A DNA stretch of 64,000 bases from Nitrososphaerota archaeon. Its GTDB lineage: Archaea > Thermoproteota > Nitrososphaeria > Nitrososphaerales > JACPRH01. This document shows positions 9,773-21,430 of this stretch, one piece after another. The stretch lies in assembly GCA_016190055.1 (NCBI GenBank), contig JACPRH010000041.1, positions 1-64,000 on the forward strand, given 5' to 3'. Each line of letters starts with the position of its first letter. The first letter of the stretch is position 1. The notes beneath the pieces were generated by a model, which was given only the letters and a program-made list of their open reading frames with translations, was not told the origin of the DNA and ran no database searches. The translations under genes were made by a program, and so were the position numbers.

Positions 9773-12700
9773 GTGACTAGAATGGTAAAGGAGACTAAGC
9801 GGAGTAAGAACGAGCAACTAGGCGCCGATGAAAGCAAAGAGATCGTGCCGAATTATTCAATGCTAGCTGCTATAGTGGAATCGTCTCAGGATGCGATTAT
9901 TGGGAAGGATCTGGATGGCATTATCACTAGTTGGAATAAAGGTGCAGAAAAAATCTATGGATATTCTGCGAAGGAGGCGATTGGCAAACCGATAAGCGTC
10001 CTTGTTCCACCTGGACGTCGAGACGAGTTACCTGAAATTATTCAGAAGATCAAGAAAGGCGAAATGATAGACCATTATGAAACGGTCAGAATGACGAAGG
10101 AGGGGAAGAAGATTTATGTCTCACTTACGATTTCTGCGATTAAAGATGCGTCTGGAGAAATTATAGGCGCCTCGACGATTGCTCGTGATATTACTGCGCG
10201 TAGAAAGGTGGATGAGGAGCGTCTCCGTCTAGCCGCCATAGTACAATCGTCACAGGATGCAATCGTCGGGAAGGATCTGAAGGGAATCATCACCAGCTGG
10301 AACCAAGGTGCAGAAAGAGTCTACGGGTATGCAGCGGAAGAAGCGGTTGACAAATCGATAAGCATCCTTCTTCCACCTGGACGTCGAGACGAGTTACCGG
10401 AAATCCTAAGTAAAATCAAGAAAGGCGAAACGATAGACCATTATGAAACGGTCAGAATGACGAAAGATGGGAAGAACATCCATGTCTCACTTACGATTTC
10501 TGCGATTAAAGATGCGTCTGGAGAAATTATAGGCGCCTCGACGATTGCTCGTGATATTACTGCGCGTAGAAAGGTGGATGAGGAGCGTCTCCGTCTAGCC
10601 GCGATCGTCGAATCCTCTGAAGACGCCATCCTCGGTTTGACTCTTGACGGAGTAATCACAAGCTGGAACCTCGGCGCCGAGAAGATGTTCGGCTTTCACG
10701 CTAGCGATGTTATCGGTCACTCCGTCCTCGGGATATATCCTGTCGACCGGCCGGATGAATTGCAGGATATAATCAAAAGAATAAAGAGCGGGCAGCGCAT
10801 CGATCACTTCGAGACGGAGAGGAAGAGGAAGAATGGCACTATCTTCGATGTCTCATTAAGTATTTCTGCAATAAGGGACTCGGTAGGCGACGTTATAGGC
10901 ATCTCCAAGATTATCCGCGATATTTCAGGCCAGAAGCAGGCTTCACAGTATGCTAGAAGCTTAATCGAAGCAAGTCTTGACCCGCTGGTCACCATCAGTA
11001 CTGAAGGCAAAATTACAGACGTTAACGAAGCGACGGTGCAGGTGACTGGTATGCCCCGCAAAAAACTGATCGACAGCGACTTCTCTAACTATTTCATTGA
11101 GCCAGAAAAAGCAAGAGAAGGGTACCGGCAAGTCTTATCAAAAGGTAAGGTGACTGATTACCCGCTTACCATCCAACATATCTCAGGAAAGACTGTGGAC
11201 GTGCTTTACAACGCTACAGTTTACAGGGATAAAAAAAGGAGACGTACTCGGTGTATTCGCTGCGGCTCGTGATATAACCGCACAAAAGCAGGCTTCACAG
11301 TATGCTAGAAGCTTAATCGAGGTAAGTCTTGACCCGCTGGTCACCATCAGTCCTGAAGGCAAAATTACAGACGTTAACGAAGCGACGGTGCAGGTGACTG
11401 GTATGCCCCGCAAAAAACTGATCGACAGCGATTTTTCAAGCTACTTTAGCGATCCAGAGGAAGCGAGGCTTGGATACGAGCAGGCGTTCAAGGAAGGATC
11501 CGTTAAAGACTATCCGTTAGCTATTCTTCATGTCTCGGGGGGTGTGACCCACGTGCTGTACAACGCAACGGTATACAGGGGTGCAGATGGAAAAGTCCTC
11601 GGTGTCTTTGCTGCTGCACGAGACGTCACCGAACGGAAGAAAGTCGAGGATCAGCTGCACGCTACCTCCGCGTATGCGCGCAGTCTTATCGAAGCAAGTC
11701 TTGACCCGCTGGTCACCATCAGTCCTGAAGGCAAAATTACAGACGTTAACCATTCAACTGAACTAATCACCGGTGTCTCCCGAGAGTGGCTGATTGGAAC
11801 TGACTTCTCAAACTACTTCATGGAGCCAAGGAAGGCTCGGGAGGGATACCGCAAGGCATTCAAGGAAGGATACGTGAAGGATTTCCCTCTTGCAATCCGC
11901 CATTCCTCCGGACGTATTACAGATGTACTTTACAACGCAACCGTATACCGCGATGCTGTTGGTAAGGTAAGAGGAGTCTTTGCTGCTGCGCGTGATGTAA
12001 CTGAAAGCAGGAAAGCATCTCAATATGCCAGAAGCTTGATAGAAGCAAGTCTTGACCCGCTGGTCACAATTAGCCCCGATGGAAAGATTACTGACGTTAA
12101 TGAGGCGACGGTGCGGGTGACCGGGGTACCTAGGCAACAACTCATAGGTGCTGACTTCTCGAACTATTTCTCTGAACCAGAAAAGGCTCGCGAGGGATAC
12201 CAGCGCGTCTTTAAGGAAGGCTTCGTCAAGGACTATCCGCTCAGCATTAGGTCAACTGGTGGAACCCTGACCGACGTATTATACAACGCATCCGTATACA
12301 GAGACGATAAAGGAAACGTGCTTGGCGTATTCGCCGCGGCACGTGACGTTAACGTCCAGAGGAAGGCATCCCAACAGCTGGAGGCTTCTAACAAGGAATT
12401 GGAGGCTTTCACATATTCAGTATCACACGATCTCCGCACTCCGCTGCGAGCGATCGATAGCTTCTCGAAGATACTCGTAGATGAAAACTCGGAAAATCTT
12501 GACAATGAGGGCAAACGGATAATTTCGATCATCCGGAAGAACGCACAGCAAATGGGAAAACTAATCGACGATCTGCTGGCTCTATCTCGTCTGGGGCGCA
12601 CAGAGATGAAGATCCAAGATATTGAAATGGAGGATATGATAAACGACGTATACAAAGAATTAAAGCAAAACAGCTCAGGGCGAGAGGTAAAGTTCACAGT

Positions 12701-13070
12701 CCATAAGTTACCCAGCGTGAGGGTGGATCCTAATTTATTCCGACAGGTTTGGACAAATCTCTTATCCAACGCCTTGAAATTCACATCGAAAAAAGACCAC
12801 GCAAGGATCGAAGTTGGATCCATCCGCGATAAAGGTCAAAATGTCTTCTACGTTAAAGACAACGGAGTTGGCTTCAGCATGGAGTATGCGAATAAGCTGT
12901 TCCAAGTCTTTGAAAGGTTACACATAGATGAGGAATATGAAGGCAGCGGAGTTGGTCTTGCGATTGTTCACCGGATCGTCACGCGACACGGAGGAAAAGT
13001 ATGGGCTGAAGCGAAGATTGACGAGGGCGCGACCTTTTACTTTGAGTTACCGCCTGAGAGGAACTCTTAA
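9773..13070 (+). pseudogene. Multi-PAS sensor histidine kinase split by a +1 nt run of A (or sequencing indel)
   Basis: ORFs 9773-11272 and 11388-13070; homology runs through 11238-11388 in the shifted frame (GDVLGVFAAARDITAQKQASQYARSLIE). C-terminal HK: VSHDLRTPLRAIDSF, NLLSNALKFT, GSGVGLAI. Confidence 0.85.
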
Positions 13071-13083
13071 GATGTAATGAGCG

Positions 13084-13524
13084 TTGACAGGTATGGCCGC
13101 TGAACTTCTTCTAGTCGAAGACAATCGGAACGATATGGAACTAACACTGCGCGCGCTGAAAAGTGTCAACATAGTCAACCAAGTGCATGCAGTAAGAGAT
13201 GGCAAGGAAGCACTGGATTATCTCTTCAACATAGATGACCATGGAGATGAATGTGTTAAGAACTGCCCTAAGGTAATAATGCTCGATTTGAAGATTCCAA
13301 GAATCAGCGGTATTGATGTGCTAAAAAAAATAAAATCAAATGTACGGACAAAGAGCATTCCGATCGTGATCGTTACATCCTCTAATCAGACCGACGACGT
13401 CAATCAGTGCTACGCAATAGGTGCGAACAGTTACATTGTGAAGCCTCTTAATCTAGAAGATTTCATGTCGTCAATTTCTAAAGCAGGTGCATACTGGCTT
13501 TTTATCAATCATCTATCCGGATAA
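13084..13524 (+). CDS. Response regulator (Rcp1-like receiver)
   Basis: LLVEDNRNDMELTLRAL...VIMLDLKIPRISGIDVL...IVTSS...KPL. Confidence 0.92.
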   Translation: MTGMAAELLLVEDNRNDMELTLRALKSVNIVNQVHAVRDGKEALDYLFNIDDHGDECVKNCPKVIMLDLKIPRISGIDVLKKIKSNVRTKSIPIVIVTSSNQTDDVNQCYAIGANSYIVKPLNLEDFMSSISKAGAYWLFINHLSG

Positions 13525-13547
13525 AATGCTGAAAAGGGCTGTCTGAG

Positions 13548-16500
13548 ATGACCCAATTTAAGGTGCTGATTCTCGAAGACAGCCCTGAAGATTTTGAGCT
13601 ACTTCAGCGTAGATTAGGCAAAACCGGCTTGGATCTGAACCTGAAGCAGGTGGTCACCAAAGCGGAATATATCGACAGCCTCCAAAATTTTGCCCCAGAT
13701 ATCATTATTTCTGATTATAAATTGCCTGAGATTGATGGGCTTTCAGCTCTGTCTCTTGCAAAAAAATATAATCCAAATATTCCGTTCATTATGGTCTCTG
13801 GAGTAATCGACGATAGCTTTGCGTCAGAAACGCTCAAAGCAGGAGTATCGGACTATATCCTCAAGGACAGACCTGAGCGTCTTGGATCCGCGGTGCAACG
13901 TATGTTGCTCGAGCCTGAGCGTATTGCCCGCGAAGCGTCAAAGAAGGGTAAAGCCGAAACCTCAATGCTACTTGAGGCCACCCAATCAGTCTTAAGGTAT
14001 CAGGAATTCGCGGATACCGCCAGATCCATAAATGATTCCTGCCGGAAATTAATTGGAGCCACGGGGGGATACGTTGCTCTGTTAAGTGAGGACGAAACCC
14101 GAGATAAAATTCTCTTCTTGGACACTGGTGGACTACCCAACAAGCCTGATTCTTCAGGCTCAACTCCCATAAGGGGGCTGCACGCGGAAGCATATCGTAC
14201 CGGTAAAACAGTGTATCATAATGAGTCGTCCAAAAGCGGATCGACAAAATTGCTGCTTGGAAGAGACGGCGGCTTTGCCAATATCCTATTCGCCCCGCTT
14301 AAAATTGATGGAAAAGCTGTCGGGTTACTCAGCCTTGTTAACAAGCCAAGCGGTTTCACCGATGAAGATGCTCGAATAGCTTCCGCCTTCGCTGAGATTG
14401 CGGCGGTCGCTCTTCGCAACAGCGAGCTATTGAAATCGGCGAAGGAGAACGAACAGAAATTCCTCGCAATTTTTAACAATAAACTACACGGATTGGTGCT
14501 TGGCAGAGTAGTCACTGATGAAAAAAATCAGCCTATTGATTATATTCTTCTTGAAGTCAATGACGCTTTCGAGAAAATCACAGGCCTAAGAAAAGAGAAC
14601 ATTATATGCAAGACTGCTACGGAGGCGATACCAGGATTCGGCAAGGCCATTCTAAAGATTTATGGCAGCGCAGTGATGAAAGGGGAAGAGACCAGTTTTG
14701 AGCATTTCGAACCAACGTCGAAGCGTTGGTATTCAGTCAACCTATATAGCAATGAGAAATACGATTTCATCTCGATCTTTTCAGACATCACTAAGCGCAA
14801 GCGAGCAGAACAACAATTAACGCTCCAAGCGAATATTATATCTCAGGCGAGTGATGCTATCCTAGGCTTTGACAATAACCACCTAATAACCTACTTTAAC
14901 GAATCTGCAGAAAGGCTGTTTGAAATCAAGGCGAGCGAAGTTCTAGGGCGGCTCCTGACAGAAGCGCACGTATACCTCTGGAAAAAAGCAGCAGCAGCAG
15001 AAGAAGAAGAAGAAGAAGAAGAAGCCTTCAAGAACTATCTGGCGCGAGCGGGCCTGTGGCGTGGAAGGAATACTTATGTCAAGAGAAGCGGCGAGATAAT
15101 GCATGTTGAGACGTCTATCTCTGTAGTCAAGGACGCCGCTGGGGATCGTGCGGGTTATGTTGCCGCCATCCGCGATATTACCGATCAAGTGAACGCGGAA
15201 GACGAACGTAAGCAGGTTGAGGAAGCTTTGCGCAAAGCGCGCGATGAGTTAGAGATACGTGTTCAGGAGCGAACTGCAGAACTAACGAAGGTCAATAAGG
15301 CACTCAGGGCAGAGATCGTCGAGCGTAGGCGGATGGAGAAGTCTCTGAGGGAGAGTGAGGAACAGTATCGTAGACTCATTGACACGGCTCAGGAGGGCGT
15401 ATGGGTGGTTGACACGGAAGCAAAGACCACGTATGTGAATCAGAGGATGGCTGAGATGCTCGGTTATACCCGAGAAGAGCTTGTTGGCCGCTCCTCCATC
15501 GATATGCTTGATTCTTCTGATAGGGCAGGGGCGAAGAGACGGTGGAGAAAAGGTAAAGAAGATCTCAAAGTTGTTTCCGATATCCACTATCGCCGGAAAG
15601 ATGGTTCTGACCTCTGGGCGATTGTATCTACCAGCCAGCTCTTAGACGAGAAAGGCAACTTCATCGGCATATTAGGTATGTTTACAGACATCACAGAACG
15701 TAAACAGGCTGAAGAGAAGATACGGGAGCAGGCAGCACTGCTCGATAAATCTCATGACGCTGTTCTTGTTCGGGACTTGGAAAACCGTATTCTATACTGG
15801 AACAGGGGCGCCGAACATCAGTACGGTTGGAACGCAAACGAAGCTGTAGGCATAAATGCAGACCATCTCATATACAAAAAACCATCTGTATCCAGCGAGG
15901 CTAGAAAGAGTGTTTTGGAGATAGGAGAGTGGAACGGTGAACTGCACCAAGTAACCCGAGATGGGCAAGAAATTATCGTGGAGAGCCGCTGGACACTTGT
16001 ACGCGATGATGAGGGCAAGCCAAAATCGATACTTATCATCAATACGGACATCACCGAGAAGAAGAAGCTTGAAGCGCGGCTACTTCGTTCTCAAAGACTG
16101 GAAAGTGTAGGTATGCTTGCCAATGGTATAGCTCACGACCTCAACAACGTTCTCTCACCCATAATGATTTCACTGGAACTACTCCGGGACGAGGTGAAGG
16201 CAGATGGTGAAGGGCAGAAAACGATTGACCTGCTCGAGAAGAGCAGTGAGAGAGCGGCCAACCTCGTAAAGCAGATCCAGTCATTCACACTGGGTGCTGA
16301 GGGTGAACACGAAGCCCTGCAAATATCACATATAATTTCTGAAGTGGGACAAATAATGCGAGAAACATTTCCTCGAAACATTGAGATCAAGACTGACGCA
16401 GCAAAGAAGCCCTCAACCATCCTAGGAGACTCGACGCAGCTGCACCAAGTCTTGATGAACCTATGTGTGAATGCGCGAGACGCAATGATGCCTGACGGAG

Positions 16501-17255
16501 GCATCCTGAGCATCTCCGCTGAAAACTTCAACGTCGACGAGAACTATGCTAGAGCGAATATCGAAGCTAAAGTCGGACAATATGTAGTGATCACCGTCTC
16601 CGACACTGGAACAGGCATCCCCCAAGAGATACAGGAAAGGATGTTCGAGCCCTTCTTCACCACCAAACAGTTCGGGAAAGGCACCGGCCTCGGCCTCTCA
16701 ACAGCCCTCTCAATAGTAAAGGGTCACGGCGGCTTCATGAATGCGTACAGCGAAGTCGGGAACGGATCGTCATTCAAAGTCTACCTGCCCGCAATTGAGA
16801 CCGGTAAAACACAAGAGACAACGGAGGAACTAAAGATACCTTCAGGAAATAATGAAACAGTCTTAGTTGTAGAGGATGAAACCTCAATCCGTGAAATAAC
16901 AAAATCAACACTGCAAAAATATGGGTACAACGTACTCACAGCTAGCGACGGAGTAGAAGCAGTAGCCACGTACACGAAGAATAGAGGCAAAATCAACGTC
17001 GTACTCATGGATCTAATGATGCCATCAATGGATGGAGAGGCCAGCATCAAAGCACTGCGCAAGATGAATCCAAAAGTAAAGATCATCGCAGTCAGCGGAC
17101 TGGTGGAGAAGGATAGAAACGCATACGTCAGAGACACTGTGCAAGCATTGCTACCAAAACCGTATACAGCCGAGAAACTGCTCAGGACACTACACGAAGC
17201 AATGAACAAAGAACAATCGAAGCATCTTGAAGCGGCTCGGGTTCTGCCCAAATAG
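13548..17255 (+). CDS. Hybrid receiver-GAF-multi-PAS histidine kinase with C-terminal receiver
   Basis: N-terminal [12 protein letters not shown] receiver; several [22 protein letters not shown]-terminal [13 protein letters not shown]...[12 protein letters not shown] receiver. Confidence 0.92.
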   Translation: MTQFKVLILEDSPEDFELLQRRLGKTGLDLNLKQVVTKAEYIDSLQNFAPDIIISDYKLPEIDGLSALSLAKKYNPNIPFIMVSGVIDDSFASETLKAGVSDYILKDRPERLGSAVQRMLLEPERIAREASKKGKAETSMLLEATQSVLRYQEFADTARSINDSCRKLIGATGGYVALLSEDETRDKILFLDTGGLPNKPDSSGSTPIRGLHAEAYRTGKTVYHNESSKSGSTKLLLGRDGGFANILFAPLKIDGKAVGLLSLVNKPSGFTDEDARIASAFAEIAAVALRNSELLKSAKENEQKFLAIFNNKLHGLVLGRVVTDEKNQPIDYILLEVNDAFEKITGLRKENIICKTATEAIPGFGKAILKIYGSAVMKGEETSFEHFEPTSKRWYSVNLYSNEKYDFISIFSDITKRKRAEQQLTLQANIISQASDAILGFDNNHLITYFNESAERLFEIKASEVLGRLLTEAHVYLWKKAAAAEEEEEEEEAFKNYLARAGLWRGRNTYVKRSGEIMHVETSISVVKDAAGDRAGYVAAIRDITDQVNAEDERKQVEEALRKARDELEIRVQERTAELTKVNKALRAEIVERRRMEKSLRESEEQYRRLIDTAQEGVWVVDTEAKTTYVNQRMAEMLGYTREELVGRSSIDMLDSSDRAGAKRRWRKGKEDLKVVSDIHYRRKDGSDLWAIVSTSQLLDEKGNFIGILGMFTDITERKQAEEKIREQAALLDKSHDAVLVRDLENRILYWNRGAEHQYGWNANEAVGINADHLIYKKPSVSSEARKSVLEIGEWNGELHQVTRDGQEIIVESRWTLVRDDEGKPKSILIINTDITEKKKLEARLLRSQRLESVGMLANGIAHDLNNVLSPIMISLELLRDEVKADGEGQKTIDLLEKSSERAANLVKQIQSFTLGAEGEHEALQISHIISEVGQIMRETFPRNIEIKTDAAKKPSTILGDSTQLHQVLMNLCVNARDAMMPDGGILSISAENFNVDENYARANIEAKVGQYVVITVSDTGTGIPQEIQERMFEPFFTTKQFGKGTGLGLSTALSIVKGHGGFMNAYSEVGNGSSFKVYLPAIETGKTQETTEELKIPSGNNETVLVVEDETSIREITKSTLQKYGYNVLTASDGVEAVATYTKNRGKINVVLMDLMMPSMDGEASIKALRKMNPKVKIIAVSGLVEKDRNAYVRDTVQALLPKPYTAEKLLRTLHEAMNKEQSKHLEAARVLPK
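14984..15023 (+). repeat. In-frame trinucleotide microsatellite (GCA)n(GAA)n coding [11 protein letters not shown]
   Basis: agcagcagcagcagaagaagaagaagaagaagaag within the hybrid kinase gene. Confidence 0.85.
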
Positions 17256-17639
17256 ATAAGCAGAGGATATCCCATATTCTTCTCAAACTTGTCGCACTCG
17301 TTACGTAAGCCTATGATGATAGTTTACTTTCAATTACTGAAACGCTTTCGTGTAGAAGGTGGCGCGGTCCCTTTTTCTCAAAATAATATGTGGGTACGTG
17401 CAGAACTTGATATTGATGAAGAAGACCTGAAACAACCAGAATCGGCTACATAGGCTTCGCGGCCAAATTAAGGTGCAACCAAACATTAGTCTCGACAAAC
17501 TTATCACCAAGACACTGAACAGACAGACAAAGCCACCAGTTGGAATATACTGAACTCATATCGCAATACTTTTTCTGGCGCTGTAAACTTAACGTGGTTT
17601 TGTCTGTAGTGTAGAGTGTCTTTTCTTCTGCTGTGTATA

Positions 17640-18310
17640 TCGAACGGGACGGTGTTCTCCCTCCTTGTTATGTTGAGATTCGAAGGGGGAGGACATCCAC
17701 CGTCCCAAGCTGTATTGTACGGTCTCTGCCTAATTTTTTGGGTTTGAGTTTCAGAGGCGTATCGTATGCGCTGGATCCGTTCGTCAGGAGGAGCCTTATG
17801 GCTGTATGTGTGGAAGTGGGTTCAGTGGTGTGAGCCTCACAGGGTATTCGATGTGGGGAGGGTGCAGGTCTTTCTGGTGGATGAGACGTACGTGAAGATA
17901 GGCGCATCTGAAGCGTGGGTATGGGTTGCTGTCGAGCCTGTGCACAGGTACATTTTGGGCGTCTATCTCTCAAGGCATCAGAACATCCTCGTTGCAGAGC
18001 TCTTCCTGAAGAGTTTGGTGGAGAAGTATGGTAAGCATCCAGTCTACTCGGGTGAAGGCACATGGTATCCTGAGGCTTGCAGGACGCTGGAATTGGGCAT
18101 CGATTACATTCTGATTATTCGAAGAGCCTGATGGAACGAGCTAACCAGTACCTCTAGGACAGGATAGAGGAGTTCGACGATTACTAACTATCCCTGCATG
18201 AAGAACGAGTGCGACCTGGCCCATGTCAAAAACTGGCTCAACCTCTTCCTCGACATCCACTACACAAGGAGGAAACACCTGAGGTTTGGAGAACTGACTA
18301 AATTCTAGGA
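17640..18310 (+). mobile_element. Decayed IS6-like transposase (relic B)
   Basis: VQVFLVDETYVKIGASEAWVWVAVEPVHRYILGVYLSRHQN...WYPEACRTLELGIDY then, after disruptions, NWLNLFLDIHYTRRKHLRFGELTKF. Confidence 0.75.
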
Positions 18311-18406
18311 GGTGATACCGCTAAAGTTTACAGCGCCGACGCGATACCTAACCCGTAAGGGAAACTCTTTCAAACACCCACACGCCCAAACAAAGCGAGC
18401 AGATAC

Positions 18407-19459
18407 ATGGCAGAGCCCACAACGACCGACAGTACCGCTACTAGTACCGCCGTCTGTATATCTCACAGAAAAGATGTGGATGGCTTATCATCAGCCGCCC
18501 TAGTCAAGATGGCTACTGGTGCAGAAATCATCTTAGCCGACTACGGCGACCTCGTGAAGACGCTGAGCGAAGTAAACGGCTGCGGTCATCTCTATATTTG
18601 CGATCTAGGCATGAACGAGCATCTTGCAGCGCCCTTTGTTAAAGAGCTCGAACGAATCCGCACGTTCGCAACTATACACTACATCGATCACCATCCGCTC
18701 GACCCTAAAGTGAAAGACACGCTTACAAGTCTAGGCGTCGACCTGACCCACTCACAGGAAGAATGCACCTCTGTCCTAACCTACACCAAATTCAAGGATC
18801 AACTGAAACGCGGAGCCGCCATCATCGCCGCCTACGGCGCCATTACCGACTACGCGGATGATCAGCCGACCGCCAAGAAAATTATAGCGCTTTACGACCG
18901 GCAGTTCGTCCTACTTGAAGCCACTATGCTAACCTATGCCCTAATCGGCGCGGCCGCTGTCACTGACGAGTATGATTTTCGAAACCGGATTGTCATAGAT
19001 CTCTCCGAAACCAAGTTTCCGCATCAGATTAACGGAGTGACTGAGGCTATGCGGAATGGACTTGAAGCCACGGCCAATCTTATGCTTGAAGTAGCTGAGA
19101 AGGGAGTGAAAGGCAATAAGACCGCCCACATGGAGGTAACAGAAGGATCAACAGGGACCGTTGCTAACCTCTTAGTCGGAACATTTGAGGTTCCAGTAGG
19201 TATTGCATATCGATACATGAAGGACGAAGACGTGTACGAAGTATCGCTTAGAGGCTCATATGATGCACCGTATGATCTTGGTAAAATTGTGTCTCAGGTT
19301 ACGGGAATGATAGGTGGCTCAGGTGGAGGACACAAAAAAGCTTCAGGCGCCAGAATACCCTCCGGTCTTCTAAAGGACTTTCTTGACCTAGTCGAATTCG
19401 AGATTGACAAAGTCACTGCGCCAGATCACCGTGGCTTCGCTCGACTATCAACACCCTAG
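18407..19459 (+). CDS. DHH/DHHA1 family phosphoesterase
   Basis: ISHRKDVDGLSSAAL, IHYIDHHPLD, C-terminal GSGGGHKKASGARI. Confidence 0.9.
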   Translation: MAEPTTTDSTATSTAVCISHRKDVDGLSSAALVKMATGAEIILADYGDLVKTLSEVNGCGHLYICDLGMNEHLAAPFVKELERIRTFATIHYIDHHPLDPKVKDTLTSLGVDLTHSQEECTSVLTYTKFKDQLKRGAAIIAAYGAITDYADDQPTAKKIIALYDRQFVLLEATMLTYALIGAAAVTDEYDFRNRIVIDLSETKFPHQINGVTEAMRNGLEATANLMLEVAEKGVKGNKTAHMEVTEGSTGTVANLLVGTFEVPVGIAYRYMKDEDVYEVSLRGSYDAPYDLGKIVSQVTGMIGGSGGGHKKASGARIPSGLLKDFLDLVEFEIDKVTAPDHRGFARLSTP

Positions 19460-19529
19460 GCATAACTGACTCACTAAGCCTTATGCTCCTTATCCGCACT
19501 CTAGTTGCTTCTAGATACCTAACGATTAG

Positions 19530-20864
19530 CTAATCCTTCGGTGGAGGCGGTATCAGTTTTTTATCCATCAGAGCGTGAGTTGTATCTCTAGCATTCTTGA
19601 TGGTGCTGCGGCTCATGTCTTCAAGCTCGGCGCGGCTTCTCTTGACTCTGGCGACTCCTTGCTCCATAGCTTTCAGCCCGACTACAACTGCTTCTCGAAT
19701 GAAGACTTCCCATTCATCCATCTTAGGGATGATATAGTTGGTGCTTAATCCCTTGTCTTCAGCTACCTTTGCCAGTTCAAATGCTGCTGCGAGACACATT
19801 TCATTTGTGATCTTTGTGGCTCTAACATCTAAGACGCCGCGGAATATGGCTGGGAACCCAAGCGAGTTATTGACTTGGTTGGGAAAATCTGAGCGCCCGG
19901 TCGCCACGATTTTTGCTCCTGCTTCAGTCGCCTCCCACGGCCAAATCTCTGGCAACGGGTTTGCGCAGGCGAAGACGATCGCATTGTTCTGCATTGTGCG
20001 GATCCACTCCTTCTTGATTGTTCCGGGGACAGGTGTAGACATCCCTATAACTACATCTGCACCTTTAATTGCCTCTGCGGCACCTCCCTGTCGTCCTTCA
20101 GCGTTAGTTTCAAGACAGATCTGCCACTTTTTCTGATCGTCCTTGACGTCTTCTCTGTGTCGGTTGAGAATACCTTTGCTATCTACCATGATAATCTTCT
20201 TCGGGTTAACACCAGCTGCTATCAGCATTTCTGCGATTGTTATGTTCGCCGCTCCGCTCCCTATCATGGCGATGTTGACTTGGTTGATCTTCTTTCCCAC
20301 AACCTTCAACGCGTTGACAAGCCCTGTGGTCACGACCGTGGCGGTTCCACTTCTGTCATCATGCCAGATGGGAATATCGAGCTCCTTCTCCAAACGATCT
20401 AGGATGTAGAAACATTTTGGCTTCTCGATATCTTCAAGGTTAATGCCGCCGAAGGAGGGCTGTATCCACTTGACTACGTTGATTATATCCTCTGCGTTTT
20501 GAGTGTTGAGTGATATTGGGAATGCGTCGACTCCTCCTAGGTACTTGAATAGAAGGGCCTTTCCCTCCATCACTGGCAGACCAGCTTCTGGACCTATGTT
20601 GCCTAATCCCAATACTCTTGTTCCATCATTCACAATAGCAACTGTGTTGCCGCGGTTAGTGTAGTCAAAGACCTTTTCAGGATTCTTCCGAATGGCCTTG
20701 CAAGCCTCGGCTACACCTGGAGTATACCAGATGGCAAAGTCATCGAATGATCTGACAGCGCACTTGGGGACAGTCTGCATCTTTCCCTGATAGAACTCAT
20801 GGTATTTGTTGGCGACACGGTTAGGTGCATCAGCCTTTCTCAGAAGCTCTTCTTCTTGGGTCAA
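19530..20864 (-). CDS. NAD(P)-dependent malic enzyme
   Basis: YTPGVAEACKAI, VAIVNDGTRVLGLGNIGPEAGLPVMEGKALLFK, IWHDDRSGTATVVTTGL. Confidence 0.96.
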   Translation of the reverse strand: MTQEEELLRKADAPNRVANKYHEFYQGKMQTVPKCAVRSFDDFAIWYTPGVAEACKAIRKNPEKVFDYTNRGNTVAIVNDGTRVLGLGNIGPEAGLPVMEGKALLFKYLGGVDAFPISLNTQNAEDIINVVKWIQPSFGGINLEDIEKPKCFYILDRLEKELDIPIWHDDRSGTATVVTTGLVNALKVVGKKINQVNIAMIGSGAANITIAEMLIAAGVNPKKIIMVDSKGILNRHREDVKDDQKKWQICLETNAEGRQGGAAEAIKGADVVIGMSTPVPGTIKKEWIRTMQNNAIVFACANPLPEIWPWEATEAGAKIVATGRSDFPNQVNNSLGFPAIFRGVLDVRATKITNEMCLAAAFELAKVAEDKGLSTNYIIPKMDEWEVFIREAVVVGLKAMEQGVARVKRSRAELEDMSRSTIKNARDTTHALMDKKLIPPPPKD

Positions 20865-20934
20865 GCAGTTAAACCTCGGTGAGCATTACTCCAGTTACTA
20901 TTCATTGAAATACTTTTAAAAGCCAGCGCCAGTA

Positions 20935-21162
20935 ATGTTGCGTATGACTTCACCCTACGAAGTTGAGTTGAAGCGTCTCATAAGTGAACGAGAATCCAAG
21001 ATTCAACAGCTAACAAAGCTGGAAAGCAACCACAGTAAGGAGATACGAGCGCTTCAATACGATATCAACCTCTTAGAGGCTGAGCTTAAGAGTTTCCAGA
21101 AGGCGATGGAGCGTTACCGAAACAGAACCGTTACCACCCAGTCTGCTCCACCCGCGCCATAG
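20935..21162 (+). CDS. Small coiled-coil protein
   Basis: heptad-rich RLISERESKIQQLTKLESNHSKEIRALQYDINLLEAELKSFQKAMERYRNR. Confidence 0.5.
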   Translation: MLRMTSPYEVELKRLISERESKIQQLTKLESNHSKEIRALQYDINLLEAELKSFQKAMERYRNRTVTTQSAPPAP

Positions 21163-21430
21163 ACTGATTTTTCCAAAGGCTGCTTAACTCATCATGTAGA
21201 TGGATTCTCTCTTGCATCGCTATGCAGAAGATAGATATATTGGGCCGTTATACAGTTTGGTACAGTGATGATAATGAGGGATATTCTTCATAAAGGGTGG
21301 AGTTATTCATCATCTCTATCATCGATTCTCGCTTAAGGCCTGTTCAGTTTTCCGTGTCCAGTTTGGTAAAGGCTTTTACACTAAACAGTTGTGGCGTTGC
21401 CATACAAGACGCAGGTAGAAGTGGTTACAG

